The notes: a model not told the origin generated them from the letters alone. DNA of 64,000 bases from Hymenobacter sp. BT18 (GCF_012273015.1 NZ_CP050954.1:3140001-3204000); one strand, 5' to 3'; positions 40,853 through 49,811 are shown, counted from the first letter of the stretch. Numbers and translations are program-made.

Positions 40853-43800
40853 TTACGCTTTCTTTTCCTCGGGGGCTTTCACGTTGTCGTCGGGGTTGCG
40901 GTCCACCAGCTTGTTGAAGGGGTCGATGCCCACGCGCTCCGGCTTCTGGGGTACGGTAAACTCCAAGCGGTTGCGGCCGGGGCGCAGGTGCTGCTTTTGC
41001 ACGAGCACGGGCACATCCTGCCACTGGCCGTTTACCTTTTTGCGGGCCAGCACGCCTACTTCAACCAAGTCGCGGGCGTTGGTCACGTCGGTTTCGTTGC
41101 CCAGGGAATCGGCGTAGATTTTCTTGGTATCTACCGTGAACTGCACCCGGTACTGGCCGTTGGGCAGCTTGCGGTAGGAAGCCGAGTCCACCTTGTTCTC
41201 GTAGAGGGTAATCTTCTCGAACAGGTCGGTCACCAGGTACTGCAGCGAATCGGGGGTGTGCTTGCGCAGGTAGCCGATAAACTCCACCGAGTTGGTGTAA
41301 GGGCCGCGCTGGTAGGCTACTTTGTCGCGGTACTCTTTGATGGCGCTGTTCACCGCTTCCTCACCCAGGTAATCCTGCAGGGCATACATCACCAAAGAAC
41401 CCTTGCGGTAGTGGATGTAGGGCTGATTCTCAACTAAGTACAAGGGTACTTCCTTTTTCCGCTCGAAGCCCCGGCCCGTCAGGTAAGAGTTCAGCTCAAA
41501 GCGCAGAAACTTCTTCATTTTGTCGGGGCCGTAGAGGTGCTTCATCACCATCAGGGCGCCGTACTGGCTTAGCGTCTCCGACATCAGCGTGCCGCCCTGC
41601 ACGTTGCCCCCGATAATCTGGTGGGCAAACCACTGGTGCGCCACCTCGTGGGCCGTCACGTAGAGCGGATAGTCGATGTCCTTGGGGTCGGTGGAATCCA
41701 CCTCTGCCACGAAGCCGATGCTTTCGGAAAACGGAATGGTGTTGGGGAAGCTCTGGGCAAAGCCGGAGTAGCCCGGAAACTCGATGATGCGCACCTGCCG
41801 GTGCTGGTAGGGCCCAAAGTGCGCGGTGTAGTACTCCAGGCCCTTTTTCACGCCCTGGGCCATGCGCCGGAGGTTGTACTCGTGGCCGGGGTGGTAGTAG
41901 ATTTCGATAGGCACTTCCTTCCAACGGTCCTTATACACTAGGTAGCGGGCCGATTGGAAGGAGTAGAAGTTGAGGATGGGCGCGTCCATTTTGTAGTGGA
42001 AATAGCGCCGGCCTTTCTCCGTCCACTCCCGCTGCAAATAGCCGGGGGCAATGGCTACCTGGTCGGGTGAGGTGCTCACCGTCGCCTCAAACCGAATCCA
42101 GTCAGCGTCGTTGGTGATGTAGGTATTCATGCGGGCCGCCGAGTCACCCACCGGGGCCATGCGGGGCCGGGGCGCCAGGCCCTGCTCTTTGCGAGTGTCG
42201 TCGCCGGACAGCTCGGCCTCGGGCTGATAGCCGATGTGGGGCAGCAGCTGGGAGTTGACGAACGTGCCATTTTCCACGATGCTGGTGTTGGAGCCACTGT
42301 TCTTGAAGCCCGGGTTGGTGTAAGCCAGATCGAAGTTCAGCTGCAGGGAGTCGCCGGGTTGCAGGGGCTGAGCCAGGCGCAGGATGCGGTAATCAACGTC
42401 GCCCACCTGGTCGTGCAGCACCTCTTTCGCGGGGCGGCTCAGAGCCATCTGCTTTACCTCAGCCTCAGTCGCGCCCACCAGGTGCACCGAGTCGATGGGC
42501 TGCCGGGTGCGGTTGAGCAGCCAGTAGGAGCCCCGGAAACGCACGTCGCGCTCCTGAGGGAAGATGTCCACGTTCACCTGCACGGCCGTGATGCGGGGCT
42601 GGGGCGTTTTTTCGAAGCGCTTGTACTTGCGCTCAAACGCCGCGCCCAGGGCATCGTTTTCGTCGGAGGTGCGGTAGTCGTTCAGGATGTTGGTGTTGTA
42701 GAAAATATAGGCGCCCAGCCCCGCAAAGGCCAGCAGAGCCACGCCCGCTACCACACCCAGGGCTGGCGACAAGCCAAAGCGGGCCTGCTGCCAGCGCCAG
42801 GAAAACCGCGTTTCGGTGCCCCGGGGCCAGAGCAAGGCGCTGCCCAAGGCCAGCAGCACGGCAAATGCCGCCCAGTAGAGCTTGAAGGCCAGAAACGGCC
42901 CCACAAAATGGCCGTAGCCGTTCATAGCTGAGTAAGGCGTTTCAGGGGCTCCGTTAAAGGAATACAGGTTGTGCTCCAGCCCCAGTGTGCCCTGAAACAG
43001 GTTGAAGGCATAGTACAGGATCATGATGAAGTGCCCCAAGTACTTGTTGTTGACCAGCACCTGCACCAGCATGGCCAGCACGCACAGCAGCAGCATGCCC
43101 ACCAGGCGGAAGCCGAACAGCTCCTGCACATACAGCCCCAGCTCGTAGTTGAAATAGCCCTTGAAGGTCTGCAGCAGCAGTCCGCACAGCATCACCACGG
43201 CCAGCAGCACCACCTGAATCAGCATCAGCGCGCCCAGCTTGGCCAGAAATGGTACCCACGCCGGCATGGGCATGGCATCATAGATCTGGTTGATCTTGGC
43301 ATCCCGCTCCCGCCACACCAGCTCCCCGGCGTAGAAGGTGATGATGATGAGCTGGAACAAGGCAAACGTACTGGCCAGCAGTTGCACCACCACCGGCGTG
43401 GTAGGGAAGGTGTTGGTGCCGTACATTTTGCCCACCTGCATGCCCGTAACCAGCAGGAAGAGCAAGCCCGCCCCGGCAATGCCGATGAAGTACACGCTGC
43501 GCACCGTGCCGAAAAACTCCAGCCGCAGCAGTCGGCCCAGCTGGGCCCAGGCCAGGCCCGCCGTAAAGCGCGGTGTAGCCCGGGGCAGGGTCAGATTTGG
43601 GGCGGCCTCGGCCACCCCCAGCGCTCCGGCCTTAGGGCGCGGCCCCGAATCCGCTTTGTTGGCGAAGGAAAACCGGAAGAAAGCAAAACAGGCCGCCAGC
43701 GTAGTGAAGGCCACGCCCAGCCACAATAGGCGGTTTTGCACCAGCCAGGTGCTCCAGGGCAGCAGGCGGGTGTTCTTCTCGGCCACCGTCCAGTAGCGCT

Positions 43801-44476
43801 GGGTCAGGTCGATGGCGCTGCCGCCCAGCGGGTCGAGCAGGGTGCTGAGCGTATCGTTGTCGAGGTCCTGCTGCAGGGTGCCGCTGATGGTGTACAGCAC
43901 CAGGAACAGCACCCCGCCCAGGTAAATGGCGAGGGCCGAGCGCGTGAGCGTGGCCGCCGTGAAGAAAATGGCCCCCGACAGCAGCAGGTTGGGTATCACC
44001 AGCTGCAGGTAGGGCAGCAGGTAGGCCGCGGCCACGTTCGGGCCCAGGCGCTCGGGCTCAATGGTAGGCCAGTAGGTAGCCAGCCAGGCGCCCAGGGCAG
44101 CGCCGAGGAATACCAGCACCGTCACCACAAACGAGCCCAGGAAGCGCCCGCCCAGGTAGCCCGCCTTACTGATGGGGGCGGTGTAGTAGAGCGAGTGAGT
44201 GCGGTGGTCGAAGTCGCGGAACACTGGCGTGCCCATCATGGCGGAGGTTATGAAGACGCCAAACAAGCTTACCACCGTGAGAATGGTGTTGATTTGGTAA
44301 GCTGAGTTGGCCAGCATCTTGCCGCTGCCGCCCCCAATGGTCACGTTCACGCCAAATACGCCGGCCACGGCCAGCATAAACAGCCCGGCCATGAGGGCCA
44401 GCAGCACAAAGTAGATGTAAGTAGCCGGCCGCTTAAAGCGGTAGCGCAGCTCAAACAGAAAGATTTCGAGAAACAT
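40853..44476 (-). CDS. ABC-2 permease fused to an M1-family aminopeptidase
   Basis: A 1207-residue fusion. The first half (to about residue 590) contains two ABC-2-type permease parts with roughly six spans each (FELRYRFKRPATYIYFVLLAL at the start; KINQIYDAMPMPAWVPFLAKL between). The rest is a periplasm-facing or external M1 zinc peptidase: a beta domain (IFPQERDVRFRGSYWLLN) and a catalytic domain with HEVAHQWFAHQ at H943-E944-x-x-H947 and the third ligand E967 in MSETLSQY, 19 residues after H947. This fusion is a known Bacteroidota and Proteobacteria type paired with an ATPase; its substrate is unknown. The frame upstream of 44476 belongs to the REP-like element and is excluded. Confidence 0.9.
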   Translation of the reverse strand: MFLEIFLFELRYRFKRPATYIYFVLLALMAGLFMLAVAGVFGVNVTIGGGSGKMLANSAYQINTILTVVSLFGVFITSAMMGTPVFRDFDHRTHSLYYTAPISKAGYLGGRFLGSFVVTVLVFLGAALGAWLATYWPTIEPERLGPNVAAAYLLPYLQLVIPNLLLSGAIFFTAATLTRSALAIYLGGVLFLVLYTISGTLQQDLDNDTLSTLLDPLGGSAIDLTQRYWTVAEKNTRLLPWSTWLVQNRLLWLGVAFTTLAACFAFFRFSFANKADSGPRPKAGALGVAEAAPNLTLPRATPRFTAGLAWAQLGRLLRLEFFGTVRSVYFIGIAGAGLLFLLVTGMQVGKMYGTNTFPTTPVVVQLLASTFALFQLIIITFYAGELVWRERDAKINQIYDAMPMPAWVPFLAKLGALMLIQVVLLAVVMLCGLLLQTFKGYFNYELGLYVQELFGFRLVGMLLLCVLAMLVQVLVNNKYLGHFIMILYYAFNLFQGTLGLEHNLYSFNGAPETPYSAMNGYGHFVGPFLAFKLYWAAFAVLLALGSALLWPRGTETRFSWRWQQARFGLSPALGVVAGVALLAFAGLGAYIFYNTNILNDYRTSDENDALGAAFERKYKRFEKTPQPRITAVQVNVDIFPQERDVRFRGSYWLLNRTRQPIDSVHLVGATEAEVKQMALSRPAKEVLHDQVGDVDYRILRLAQPLQPGDSLQLNFDLAYTNPGFKNSGSNTSIVENGTFVNSQLLPHIGYQPEAELSGDDTRKEQGLAPRPRMAPVGDSAARMNTYITNDADWIRFEATVSTSPDQVAIAPGYLQREWTEKGRRYFHYKMDAPILNFYSFQSARYLVYKDRWKEVPIEIYYHPGHEYNLRRMAQGVKKGLEYYTAHFGPYQHRQVRIIEFPGYSGFAQSFPNTIPFSESIGFVAEVDSTDPKDIDYPLYVTAHEVAHQWFAHQIIGGNVQGGTLMSETLSQYGALMVMKHLYGPDKMKKFLRFELNSYLTGRGFERKKEVPLYLVENQPYIHYRKGSLVMYALQDYLGEEAVNSAIKEYRDKVAYQRGPYTNSVEFIGYLRKHTPDSLQYLVTDLFEKITLYENKVDSASYRKLPNGQYRVQFTVDTKKIYADSLGNETDVTNARDLVEVGVLARKKVNGQWQDVPVLVQKQHLRPGRNRLEFTVPQKPERVGIDPFNKLVDRNPDDNVKAPEEKKA

Positions 44477-44494
44477 GGTCAGAATATCAGGAAG

Positions 44495-44585
44495 GTCATG
44501 CTGAGCTTGCCGAAGCATCTCTACCGCTTTGTTGCAAGACTATTCAGCCGAAGCAGTAGAGATGCTTCGGCAAGCTCAGCATGAC
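44495..44585. repeat. REP-like inverted repeat between the two ABC genes
   Basis: Arms 44495-44529 and 44551-44585 (35 bases each) are complements with one mismatch. They begin GTCATGCTGAGC and contain GAAGCATCTCTAC. A degenerate relative lies at 40084-40165. It occupies nearly the whole gap between the ATPase and permease genes of one operon. Confidence 0.9.
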
Positions 44586-44598
44586 AGACATGTTTGAG

Positions 44599-45504
44599 TT
44601 ACTTAGCTACTGGTGCAGCTGCACTGGCCACCTGCTCGGCGGCATGAATGCGGGCGAAGTACACGTCTTCCAGGGTCGGCTCCACGCCTTCGAACCCGTT
44701 ACCGGGCTGGCTCAGGCTATGCACGTGAATAATGGTCTGGCCCGCAAACAGGCGCGAGGAAATCACTGCAAACTGCTGCTGGTAGGTCGCCAGCTCGTCC
44801 TTGCGGATGCTGCGCCGCCAGATCTGCCCGCGCACTTCCTCCATGGCCCGTAGCGGGTCGCCGGTATACAGCACCTGCCCTTTGTTGATGATGGCAAACT
44901 GCCGGCACAGGTCCGATACGTCCGACACGATGTGGGTGCTCAGAATCACGATGCGGTCTTCCCCGATTTCGGCCAGCAGGTTGTGGAAGCGGTTCCGCTC
45001 GGTGGGGTCGAGGCCGGCGGTGGGTTCATCCACGATGATGAGCTTGGGGTTGCCCAGCAGCGCCTGCGCAATGCCGAAGCGCTGTTTCATGCCTCCGGAG
45101 TAGCCCCCCAGGTTTTTGTTGCGCACCTGGTAAAGGTTCGTTTGCTGCAGCAGGGCATCTACCACCTGCCGCCGCTCACTTTTGTTGCTGAGGCCCTTGA
45201 GCACGGCAAAGTGCTCCAGCAGCTCCGCCGCCGTGATTTTGGGATACACGCCAAACTCCTGAGGCAGGTAGCCCAGCACCTGACGCACGCGCTCCGGCTC
45301 CCGCAGCACGTCGATGTCGCCCAGCTGAATGGTGCCGGCATCGGCCTGCTGCAGGGTGGAGATGGTGCGCATTAGGCTGGACTTGCCGGCACCGTTGGGC
45401 CCCAGCAGGCCAAACATGCCGGGCGCAATGCGCAGGCTCACGTCGTTGAGGGCCTTGGTGCCGTTGGGGTAGGTCTTGGACAGGTGGTCGATAACCAGTT
45501 CCAT
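44599..45504 (-). CDS. ABC transporter ATP-binding protein
   Basis: A 301-residue nucleotide-binding subunit: Walker A GLLGPNGAGKSSL near residue 33, Q-loop LPQEFGVYP, signature YSGGMKQRFGIAQALL near 136, Walker B LIIVDEPTAGLDP near 156, and switch histidine in LSTHIVSDV. A C-terminal extension (about 215-301) includes a beta region (QTIIHVHSLSQPG) followed by LEDVYFA. It pairs with the downstream ABC-2/M1 fusion. It starts the minus-strand unit, with promoter TATGTTTG (45600-45593) upstream. Confidence 0.95.
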   Translation of the reverse strand: MELVIDHLSKTYPNGTKALNDVSLRIAPGMFGLLGPNGAGKSSLMRTISTLQQADAGTIQLGDIDVLREPERVRQVLGYLPQEFGVYPKITAAELLEHFAVLKGLSNKSERRQVVDALLQQTNLYQVRNKNLGGYSGGMKQRFGIAQALLGNPKLIIVDEPTAGLDPTERNRFHNLLAEIGEDRIVILSTHIVSDVSDLCRQFAIINKGQVLYTGDPLRAMEEVRGQIWRRSIRKDELATYQQQFAVISSRLFAGQTIIHVHSLSQPGNGFEGVEPTLEDVYFARIHAAEQVASAAAPVAK

Positions 45505-45592
45505 AGCTGAAAAAGTGTTTTTGTAAGAGAGCGTGAGAGCAAGCGGAGGCGCTATTGCCCGGGCCTGAAAACACCCGCGGCAGGCTGCCAGG

Positions 45593-45600
45593 CAAACATA
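45593..45600 (-). promoter_or_regulatory. -7 promoter box of the ABC/M1 operon
   Basis: On the minus strand TATGTTTG is an exact match. The leader to the ATPase start is about 85 bases. No clear TTG element was found at the expected distance. Confidence 0.5.
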
Positions 45601-45727
45601 GCCAAAGACCTATCAACTGCCGCTGGTTTTCAACCAACACCACCGTGCGCCCGCCCAACGGCACGCGGGCCGGCCGTAAATTCAAGCAGGAGCAGGGACG
45701 GCGTGTGGCGGGCCCGGCCCGGTCTTC

Positions 45728-45735
45728 TATCTTTG
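45728..45735 (+). promoter_or_regulatory. -7 promoter box of aspS
   Basis: TATCTTTG is an exact match, 50 bases before the aspS ATG. Confidence 0.6.
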
Positions 45736-45777
45736 CGCCCGGCCCGCCGGCTTCTTTCATCAGAACACCTTTTGTTT

Positions 45778-47541
45778 ATGCTCCGTACGCACACCTGCGG
45801 CGAACTTCGCCCCGAACACGTTGGTTTAACCGTCACGCTTTGCGGCTGGGTGCAGCGCACCCGCGACAAAGGCGGCATCAGCTGGGTGGACTTGCGCGAC
45901 CGGTACGGCCTCACCCAGCTCACCCTGGAAGAAGGCGTGGAAGCCGAGGAGATGCGCGCCGCTGCCCGCGAGCTGGGCCGCGAGTTTGTGGTGCAGGTAA
46001 CCGGCAAAGTAGCCGAGCGCTACTCCAAAAACGACAAAATGCCCACCGGCGGCATCGAAATCCGGGTGGAAAAGCTGGAGGTGCTCAACCCCGCCAAGCT
46101 GCCGCCCTTCCTCATCGAAGACGAAACCGACGGGGGCGACGACCTGCGGATGAAGTACCGCTACCTCGACCTGCGCCGCTCGCCCGTGCGTCAGAACCTG
46201 ATGCTGCGCCACCGCGTGGCCCAGGCCACCCGCCGCTTTCTCGACGGCCAGCAGTTCATCGAGGTGGAAACGCCCGTGCTCATCAAAAGCACGCCCGAAG
46301 GGGCCCGCGACTTTGTCGTGCCCTCCCGCATGAACCCCGGCGAGTTCTATGCCCTCCCCCAGAGCCCCCAGACGTTCAAGCAGCTGCTGATGGTGTCGGG
46401 CTTTGACCGGTACTTCCAGATTGTGAAGTGCTTCCGCGACGAGGACCTGCGTGCCGACCGCCAGCCGGAGTTCACGCAGATTGACTGCGAAATGGCCTTC
46501 GTGGAGCAGGAAGATATCCTGAACACCTTCGAGGCGCTGGTGCAGTACCTGTTTAAAGAGGTGAAGGACCTCGAAATTGGCCAGCTGCCCCGTATGACCT
46601 ACGCCGATGCCATGCGCTATTACGGCAACGACAAGCCCGACACCCGCTTCGAAATGAAGTTTGTGGAGCTCAACGACGTGGTGAAAGGCCAGGGCTTCCC
46701 CGTGTTCGACAACGCCGGCCTGGTGGTGGGCATCAACGCGCACAACTCGGCCATGTATACCCGTAAGCAGCTCGATGAGCTGACGGAATTCGTGAAGCGC
46801 CCGCAGATTGGCGCCACCGGTTTGGTGTATGCCCGCGTGGAGCAGGATGGCTCGGTGAAGTCATCAGTAGACAAGTTTTACTCCCAGGAGGCACTGCAGC
46901 AGTGGAAAGCCGCCTTCAATGCCCAACCCGGCGACTTGCTGCTGATTTTGGCCGGGGAGCCGAACAAGACCCGCAAAGCCCTGAGCGAACTACGCCTGGA
47001 AATGGGCCAGCGCATGGGCTTGCGCGACAAAAATACCTTCTCGGCGCTGTGGGTGGTTGACTTCCCGCTGCTGGAGTTCATTGAGGAGGAAGGCCGCTAC
47101 TTCGCCATGCACCACCCGTTCACCTCGCCCAAGCCTGAGGACATTGCCCTGCTCGACTCGCCCGACACGATAGGGGAGGTGCGCGCCAATGCCTACGACA
47201 TGGTGATTAACGGCGTGGAAGTGGGCGGCGGCTCCATCCGCATTCACGACCGCGCGGTGCAGGCCCGCATGTTTGAGCTGCTCGGCTTCTCGGCTGAGGA
47301 AGCGCAGGCCCAGTTTGGCTTCCTGCTCGATGCTTTCGAATACGGCGCCCCGCCCCACGGCGGCATTGCCTTCGGCTTCGACCGTCTCTGCTCGCTCTTC
47401 GGCGGCGCCGACTCTATCCGGGACTTCATTGCCTTCCCCAAAAACAACTCCGGCCGCGACGTCATGATTGACTCGCCCTCGCCTATCTCCGAGGCCCAAC
47501 TCAAGGAGCTGAGCATTGCCACGGCTGTGGTAGGGAAGTAA
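45778..47541 (+). CDS. aspS: Aspartyl-tRNA synthetase
   Basis: A 587-residue class II synthetase. An N-terminal OB anticodon-binding domain ([41 protein letters not shown]) precedes the catalytic core with motif 1 near [17 protein letters not shown], motif 2 [18 protein letters not shown] and motif 3 [15 protein letters not shown]. The insertion domain typical of bacterial AspRS (about 280-400) is present. The ATG at 45778 begins the family N-terminus; the longer frame covers the promoter. A terminator follows at 47563. Confidence 0.98.
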   Translation: MLRTHTCGELRPEHVGLTVTLCGWVQRTRDKGGISWVDLRDRYGLTQLTLEEGVEAEEMRAAARELGREFVVQVTGKVAERYSKNDKMPTGGIEIRVEKLEVLNPAKLPPFLIEDETDGGDDLRMKYRYLDLRRSPVRQNLMLRHRVAQATRRFLDGQQFIEVETPVLIKSTPEGARDFVVPSRMNPGEFYALPQSPQTFKQLLMVSGFDRYFQIVKCFRDEDLRADRQPEFTQIDCEMAFVEQEDILNTFEALVQYLFKEVKDLEIGQLPRMTYADAMRYYGNDKPDTRFEMKFVELNDVVKGQGFPVFDNAGLVVGINAHNSAMYTRKQLDELTEFVKRPQIGATGLVYARVEQDGSVKSSVDKFYSQEALQQWKAAFNAQPGDLLLILAGEPNKTRKALSELRLEMGQRMGLRDKNTFSALWVVDFPLLEFIEEEGRYFAMHHPFTSPKPEDIALLDSPDTIGEVRANAYDMVINGVEVGGGSIRIHDRAVQARMFELLGFSAEEAQAQFGFLLDAFEYGAPPHGGIAFGFDRLCSLFGGADSIRDFIAFPKNNSGRDVMIDSPSPISEAQLKELSIATAVVGK

Positions 47542-47562
47542 ACAATCAAAGAATTATTGCAG

Positions 47563-47596
47563 CACGAAACGGCATCCTTAGTGGTGCCGTTTCGTG
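47563..47596 (+). terminator. Terminator of aspS
   Basis: CACGAAACGGCA (47563-47574) and TGCCGTTTCGTG (47585-47596) are perfect 12-base complements followed by TTTC. It separates aspS from the low-GC accessory patch. Confidence 0.85.
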
Positions 47597-47616
47597 TTTC
47601 TATTATCTTCTCTTGT

Positions 47617-48003
47617 ATGAATAAGGAATTAGAAGTTGCCTTTATCAACAAGTACGTTGTGAAAGAAAAACGCCAACGCTATATAGGCTTTATTGAGAAG
47701 CCGACGCGTCGGCGTGATTTTCTGGAGATGCTGTACCACGGTCAAGATATTGATAAGAGTAAATACAGGAGATTAGATGCATTTTATGAGCGAACTATTC
47801 TACAACAGGTAGGCAAGCTGCCAGAAGACTCTAATTGCTACATCATATCTGTTAACAAGAAGCTGGATGGGCAAGAAATGTCGATATCCGCGGCATTGAA
47901 GAAATTGGAACCGTATACTGAAGGCATTGTGCTGATATTCGGTAACTGTGAGGTAGTTTATTATCAAGGTGAGCCGCCACACAATGAGTGGTTGAGCATT
48001 TAA
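47617..48003 (+). CDS. Unrecognised 128-residue protein in a low-GC patch
   Basis: I do not recognise the family. The protein has no signal peptide or membrane span and looks like a mixed alpha/beta cytosolic fold: KEKRQRYIGFIEKPTRRRDFLEMLYHG, an LQQVGKLPEDSNCYIISV strand and a C-terminal GIVLIFGNCEVVYYQGEPP. The ATG at 47617 is chosen from the context of a preceding terminator and promoter-like TATTATCTTCT. Lower GC than its neighbours and the following nucleotidyltransferase cassette suggest that 47.6-48.7 kb is an acquired block. Confidence 0.55.
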   Translation: MNKELEVAFINKYVVKEKRQRYIGFIEKPTRRRDFLEMLYHGQDIDKSKYRRLDAFYERTILQQVGKLPEDSNCYIISVNKKLDGQEMSISAALKKLEPYTEGIVLIFGNCEVVYYQGEPPHNEWLSI

Positions 48004-48040
48004 ATAAGTATAATTCAGTTGCTGCAAATATCCTGTTGCC

Positions 48041-48253
48041 ATGCCTTTCCGCCTCGACCGTACCGCTTTCCACGCTGGCTCCCACGAGCAGAACGCGCAG
48101 TACCACGCCACTCAGCAGCCCACCACAATGGCAGAGCGTTTGCGGGCGGCGGCGTATCTGAACAGCGTAGCATTTGGCTATGATCTGAACAACCCGCCTC
48201 GGTTAGACCGAACGGCCTTTTCAATGAGGTGCCACGCTTCGAAAAATGGGTAA
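48041..48253 (+). CDS. Small protein with repeated RLDRTAF motif, partner of a nucleotidyltransferase
   Basis: A 70-residue protein. The word RLDRTAF occurs near both ends (residues 4-10 and 54-60), and between them are the helical AERLRAAAYLNSVAFGYDLN and a closing RCHASKNG. It overlaps the following nucleotidyltransferase gene by eight bases. Similar small proteins (…RLxAAxYLxxxAYG…RLDRTAFSMR) recur beside such genes in Bacteroidota, so it is likely the regulatory or antitoxin half of a two-gene cassette. This pairing is recognised from context; no activity has been assigned here. Confidence 0.65.
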   Translation: MPFRLDRTAFHAGSHEQNAQYHATQQPTTMAERLRAAAYLNSVAFGYDLNNPPRLDRTAFSMRCHASKNG

Positions 48254-48710
48254 CATATTCAACGTTGATTTTCAGGATTTTCTACGGGCTCTGTGGTCAG
48301 CTAAGGTGAAATATGTGCTGGTAGGTGGCTACTCCGTTATCCTGCACGGATACAGCCGTACGACCGGGGACCTGGATATTTGGGTAGAACGGGCCGCTGA
48401 AAATTATGAGCGTTTGGTTCATGCCTTTCAACTCTTTGGAATGCCTACGTTTGACATGACAGCCAAGAATTTTCTGCATAATCCAGCGCTAGATGTATTC
48501 ACATTTGGCCGCCCGCCGGTAGCCATTGACATCATCACGCAGCTTAAAGGACTGGACTTTGTAGAGGTATATGAGCAGGCTTCAACCACCGAAGTCGATG
48601 GTGTTCTGGTGCGGCTGATTCAGTATCAACATCTACTTCAGGCTAAGAGAGCTGCTGGGCGTCCGCGCGACCAGAATGATCTGGAGAATTTGCGTTTGCA
48701 AGAAGAGTAG
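48246..48710 (+). CDS. MNT-like nucleotidyltransferase
   Basis: A 154-residue nucleotidyltransferase of the small Pol-beta/MNT or AbiEii-like class. GGYSVILHGYSRTTGDLDIWV at residues 27-47 provides the family GG...T-x-DxD (T-G-D-L-D-I) metal site. The C-terminal region contains RLIQYQHLLQAKRAAGRPRDQNDLENL, which resembles the helical part of abortive-infection nucleotidyltransferases. It overlaps the RLDRTAF gene, and together they look like a toxin-antitoxin-style module. The target base (tRNA, protein or small molecule) is unknown. Confidence 0.75.
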   Translation: MGNIFNVDFQDFLRALWSAKVKYVLVGGYSVILHGYSRTTGDLDIWVERAAENYERLVHAFQLFGMPTFDMTAKNFLHNPALDVFTFGRPPVAIDIITQLKGLDFVEVYEQASTTEVDGVLVRLIQYQHLLQAKRAAGRPRDQNDLENLRLQEE

Positions 48711-48753
48711 GTATTCAGGGTAAATAAAACGACAACACCTTGCGCTTACAAAA

Positions 48754-48777
48754 TATATTTAGACATTTGGCTAAATA
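48754..48777 (+). promoter_or_regulatory. Promoter and ArsR/SdpR-type operator
   Basis: TATTTAG (48756-48762) and CTAAATA (48771-48777) are perfect inverted arms around ACATTTGG. The left arm overlaps TATATTTA (48754-48761), a likely -7 box. The repressor encoded immediately downstream probably binds here and represses its own gene pair. Confidence 0.65.
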
Positions 48778-48788
48778 ACTAACCGCTC

Positions 48789-49043
48789 TTGAACGCCCTC
48801 TTCAAAGCCCTTAATGACCCGACCCGCCGCGCTATCCTGGAGATGCTACGCGAGCGGCCCTGCACGGCCGGGGAAATTGCCGATGCCTTCCAGTTCTCCA
48901 AGCCCACCATTAGCCACCACCTCGATTTGCTGCGCCAGGCCGACCTGGTCGCCAGCGAAAAGCAGGGCCAGTTTGTGCTTTACACCCTCAACATGACGGT
49001 GATGGACGAACTGCTCGGCTGGCTGCTGCAATTCAAATCTTAA
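48789..49043 (+). CDS. sdpR: SdpR-like ArsR-family autorepressor
   Basis: An 84-residue winged-helix repressor. The helix-turn-helix ISHHLDLLRQADLVASEKQG follows LNDPTRRAILEMLRERPCTAGEIADAF. No metal-site cysteine pair of ArsR/SmtB sensors is present apart from the single CTAG cysteine, and SdpR-type proteins act without metals. The start is a TTG at 48789, placed right after the operator. The following gene encodes an SdpI-like membrane protein, the usual partner. Together they form a small immunity-type signalling pair. Confidence 0.82.
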   Translation: MNALFKALNDPTRRAILEMLRERPCTAGEIADAFQFSKPTISHHLDLLRQADLVASEKQGQFVLYTLNMTVMDELLGWLLQFKS

Positions 49044-49064
49044 CGTTTAGCTAGCTCCAATCCT

Positions 49065-49718
49065 ATGAAAACGACTTTCTCCCTCTGGCATATTCTTTCC
49101 CTGATTGCCCTGGTGCTGCCCACTGCCTACCTAGCGTATTGCTGGAATGTGCTGCCAGCCCAGATTCCTACTCACTTTACTGCGAATGGAGAGGCCAACG
49201 GCTTCACGGCCAAAGAAAGCATGTGGTGGCTGTGCCTGGCTTTGCCGCTGGGCTTGTACGCGCTGCTCCAGTTCCTGCCCCGTCTCGACCCCAAAAAGCA
49301 CCTTACGACGACGAGTGTGAACTATCAGAAGCTGCAGTTTATTATGCTGGCTATGATCAGCGGCGTGAGTCTGTACAGTCTCTACGTGGCCCAGCACCCC
49401 GGCACGCCTCCCGGTAGTGGTCTGGCCCTGATACTCGGCTTGTTCTTCGCGCTGCTGGGCAACTACCTGATTACTGTGCCCCAAAACTACTTTGTGGGCA
49501 TCCGCACGCCGTGGGCCCTGGAGTCGACTATTATCTGGGCCCGGACGCACCGGGTGGGGGGCTACCTATTTTTTGGGGTAGGGCTGTTGAGCGCGGCCCT
49601 GGCCTTCTGGTCGGCGCCGGTAGCTACCACCGTGCTGGTGGCGGGCGTGCTGGTGACAGTGGTTGTTACCTATGCCTACTCCTACTACTTGTACCGGCAA
49701 ATGCTGAACGCCGCGTAG
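49065..49718 (+). CDS. sdpI: SdpI-family membrane protein
   Basis: A 217-residue protein with about six hydrophobic spans. The N-terminal DUF1648 segment WNVLPAQIPTHFTANGEANGFTAKES is diagnostic, and the SdpI core shows VPQNYFVGIRTPWALESTIIWARTHRVGGYLF. In Bacillus subtilis SdpI both protects against the SdpC toxin and sequesters SdpR; whether this homologue does either is unknown. It lies 21 bases after the autorepressor gene. No toxin gene was found in the window. Confidence 0.85.
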   Translation: MKTTFSLWHILSLIALVLPTAYLAYCWNVLPAQIPTHFTANGEANGFTAKESMWWLCLALPLGLYALLQFLPRLDPKKHLTTTSVNYQKLQFIMLAMISGVSLYSLYVAQHPGTPPGSGLALILGLFFALLGNYLITVPQNYFVGIRTPWALESTIIWARTHRVGGYLFFGVGLLSAALAFWSAPVATTVLVAGVLVTVVVTYAYSYYLYRQMLNAA

Positions 49719-49757
49719 CAGTTTATCCGGTAGCTCGGCTGCACGCACCTATTTTAG

Positions 49758-49765
49758 TAGATTTG
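49758..49765 (+). promoter_or_regulatory. -7 promoter box of the sensor kinase gene
   Basis: TAGATTTG is an exact match, 54 bases before the ATG at 49812. Confidence 0.5.
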
Positions 49766-49811
49766 GCAGGGCCTGCCCCGCGTTTGCTATCAACCGGCTG
49801 GCTCTGCCTAC

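Noticed and set aside
44477..44518. N-terminal extension LRQAQHDL of the permease frame
   Set aside because: It is the translated edge of the REP-like inverted repeat; the family start is the ATG at 44476.
47617..48710. Insertion sequence or prophage fragment in the low-GC patch
   Set aside because: No transposase, integrase, terminal inverted repeats or target duplication could be found; only low GC supports transfer.
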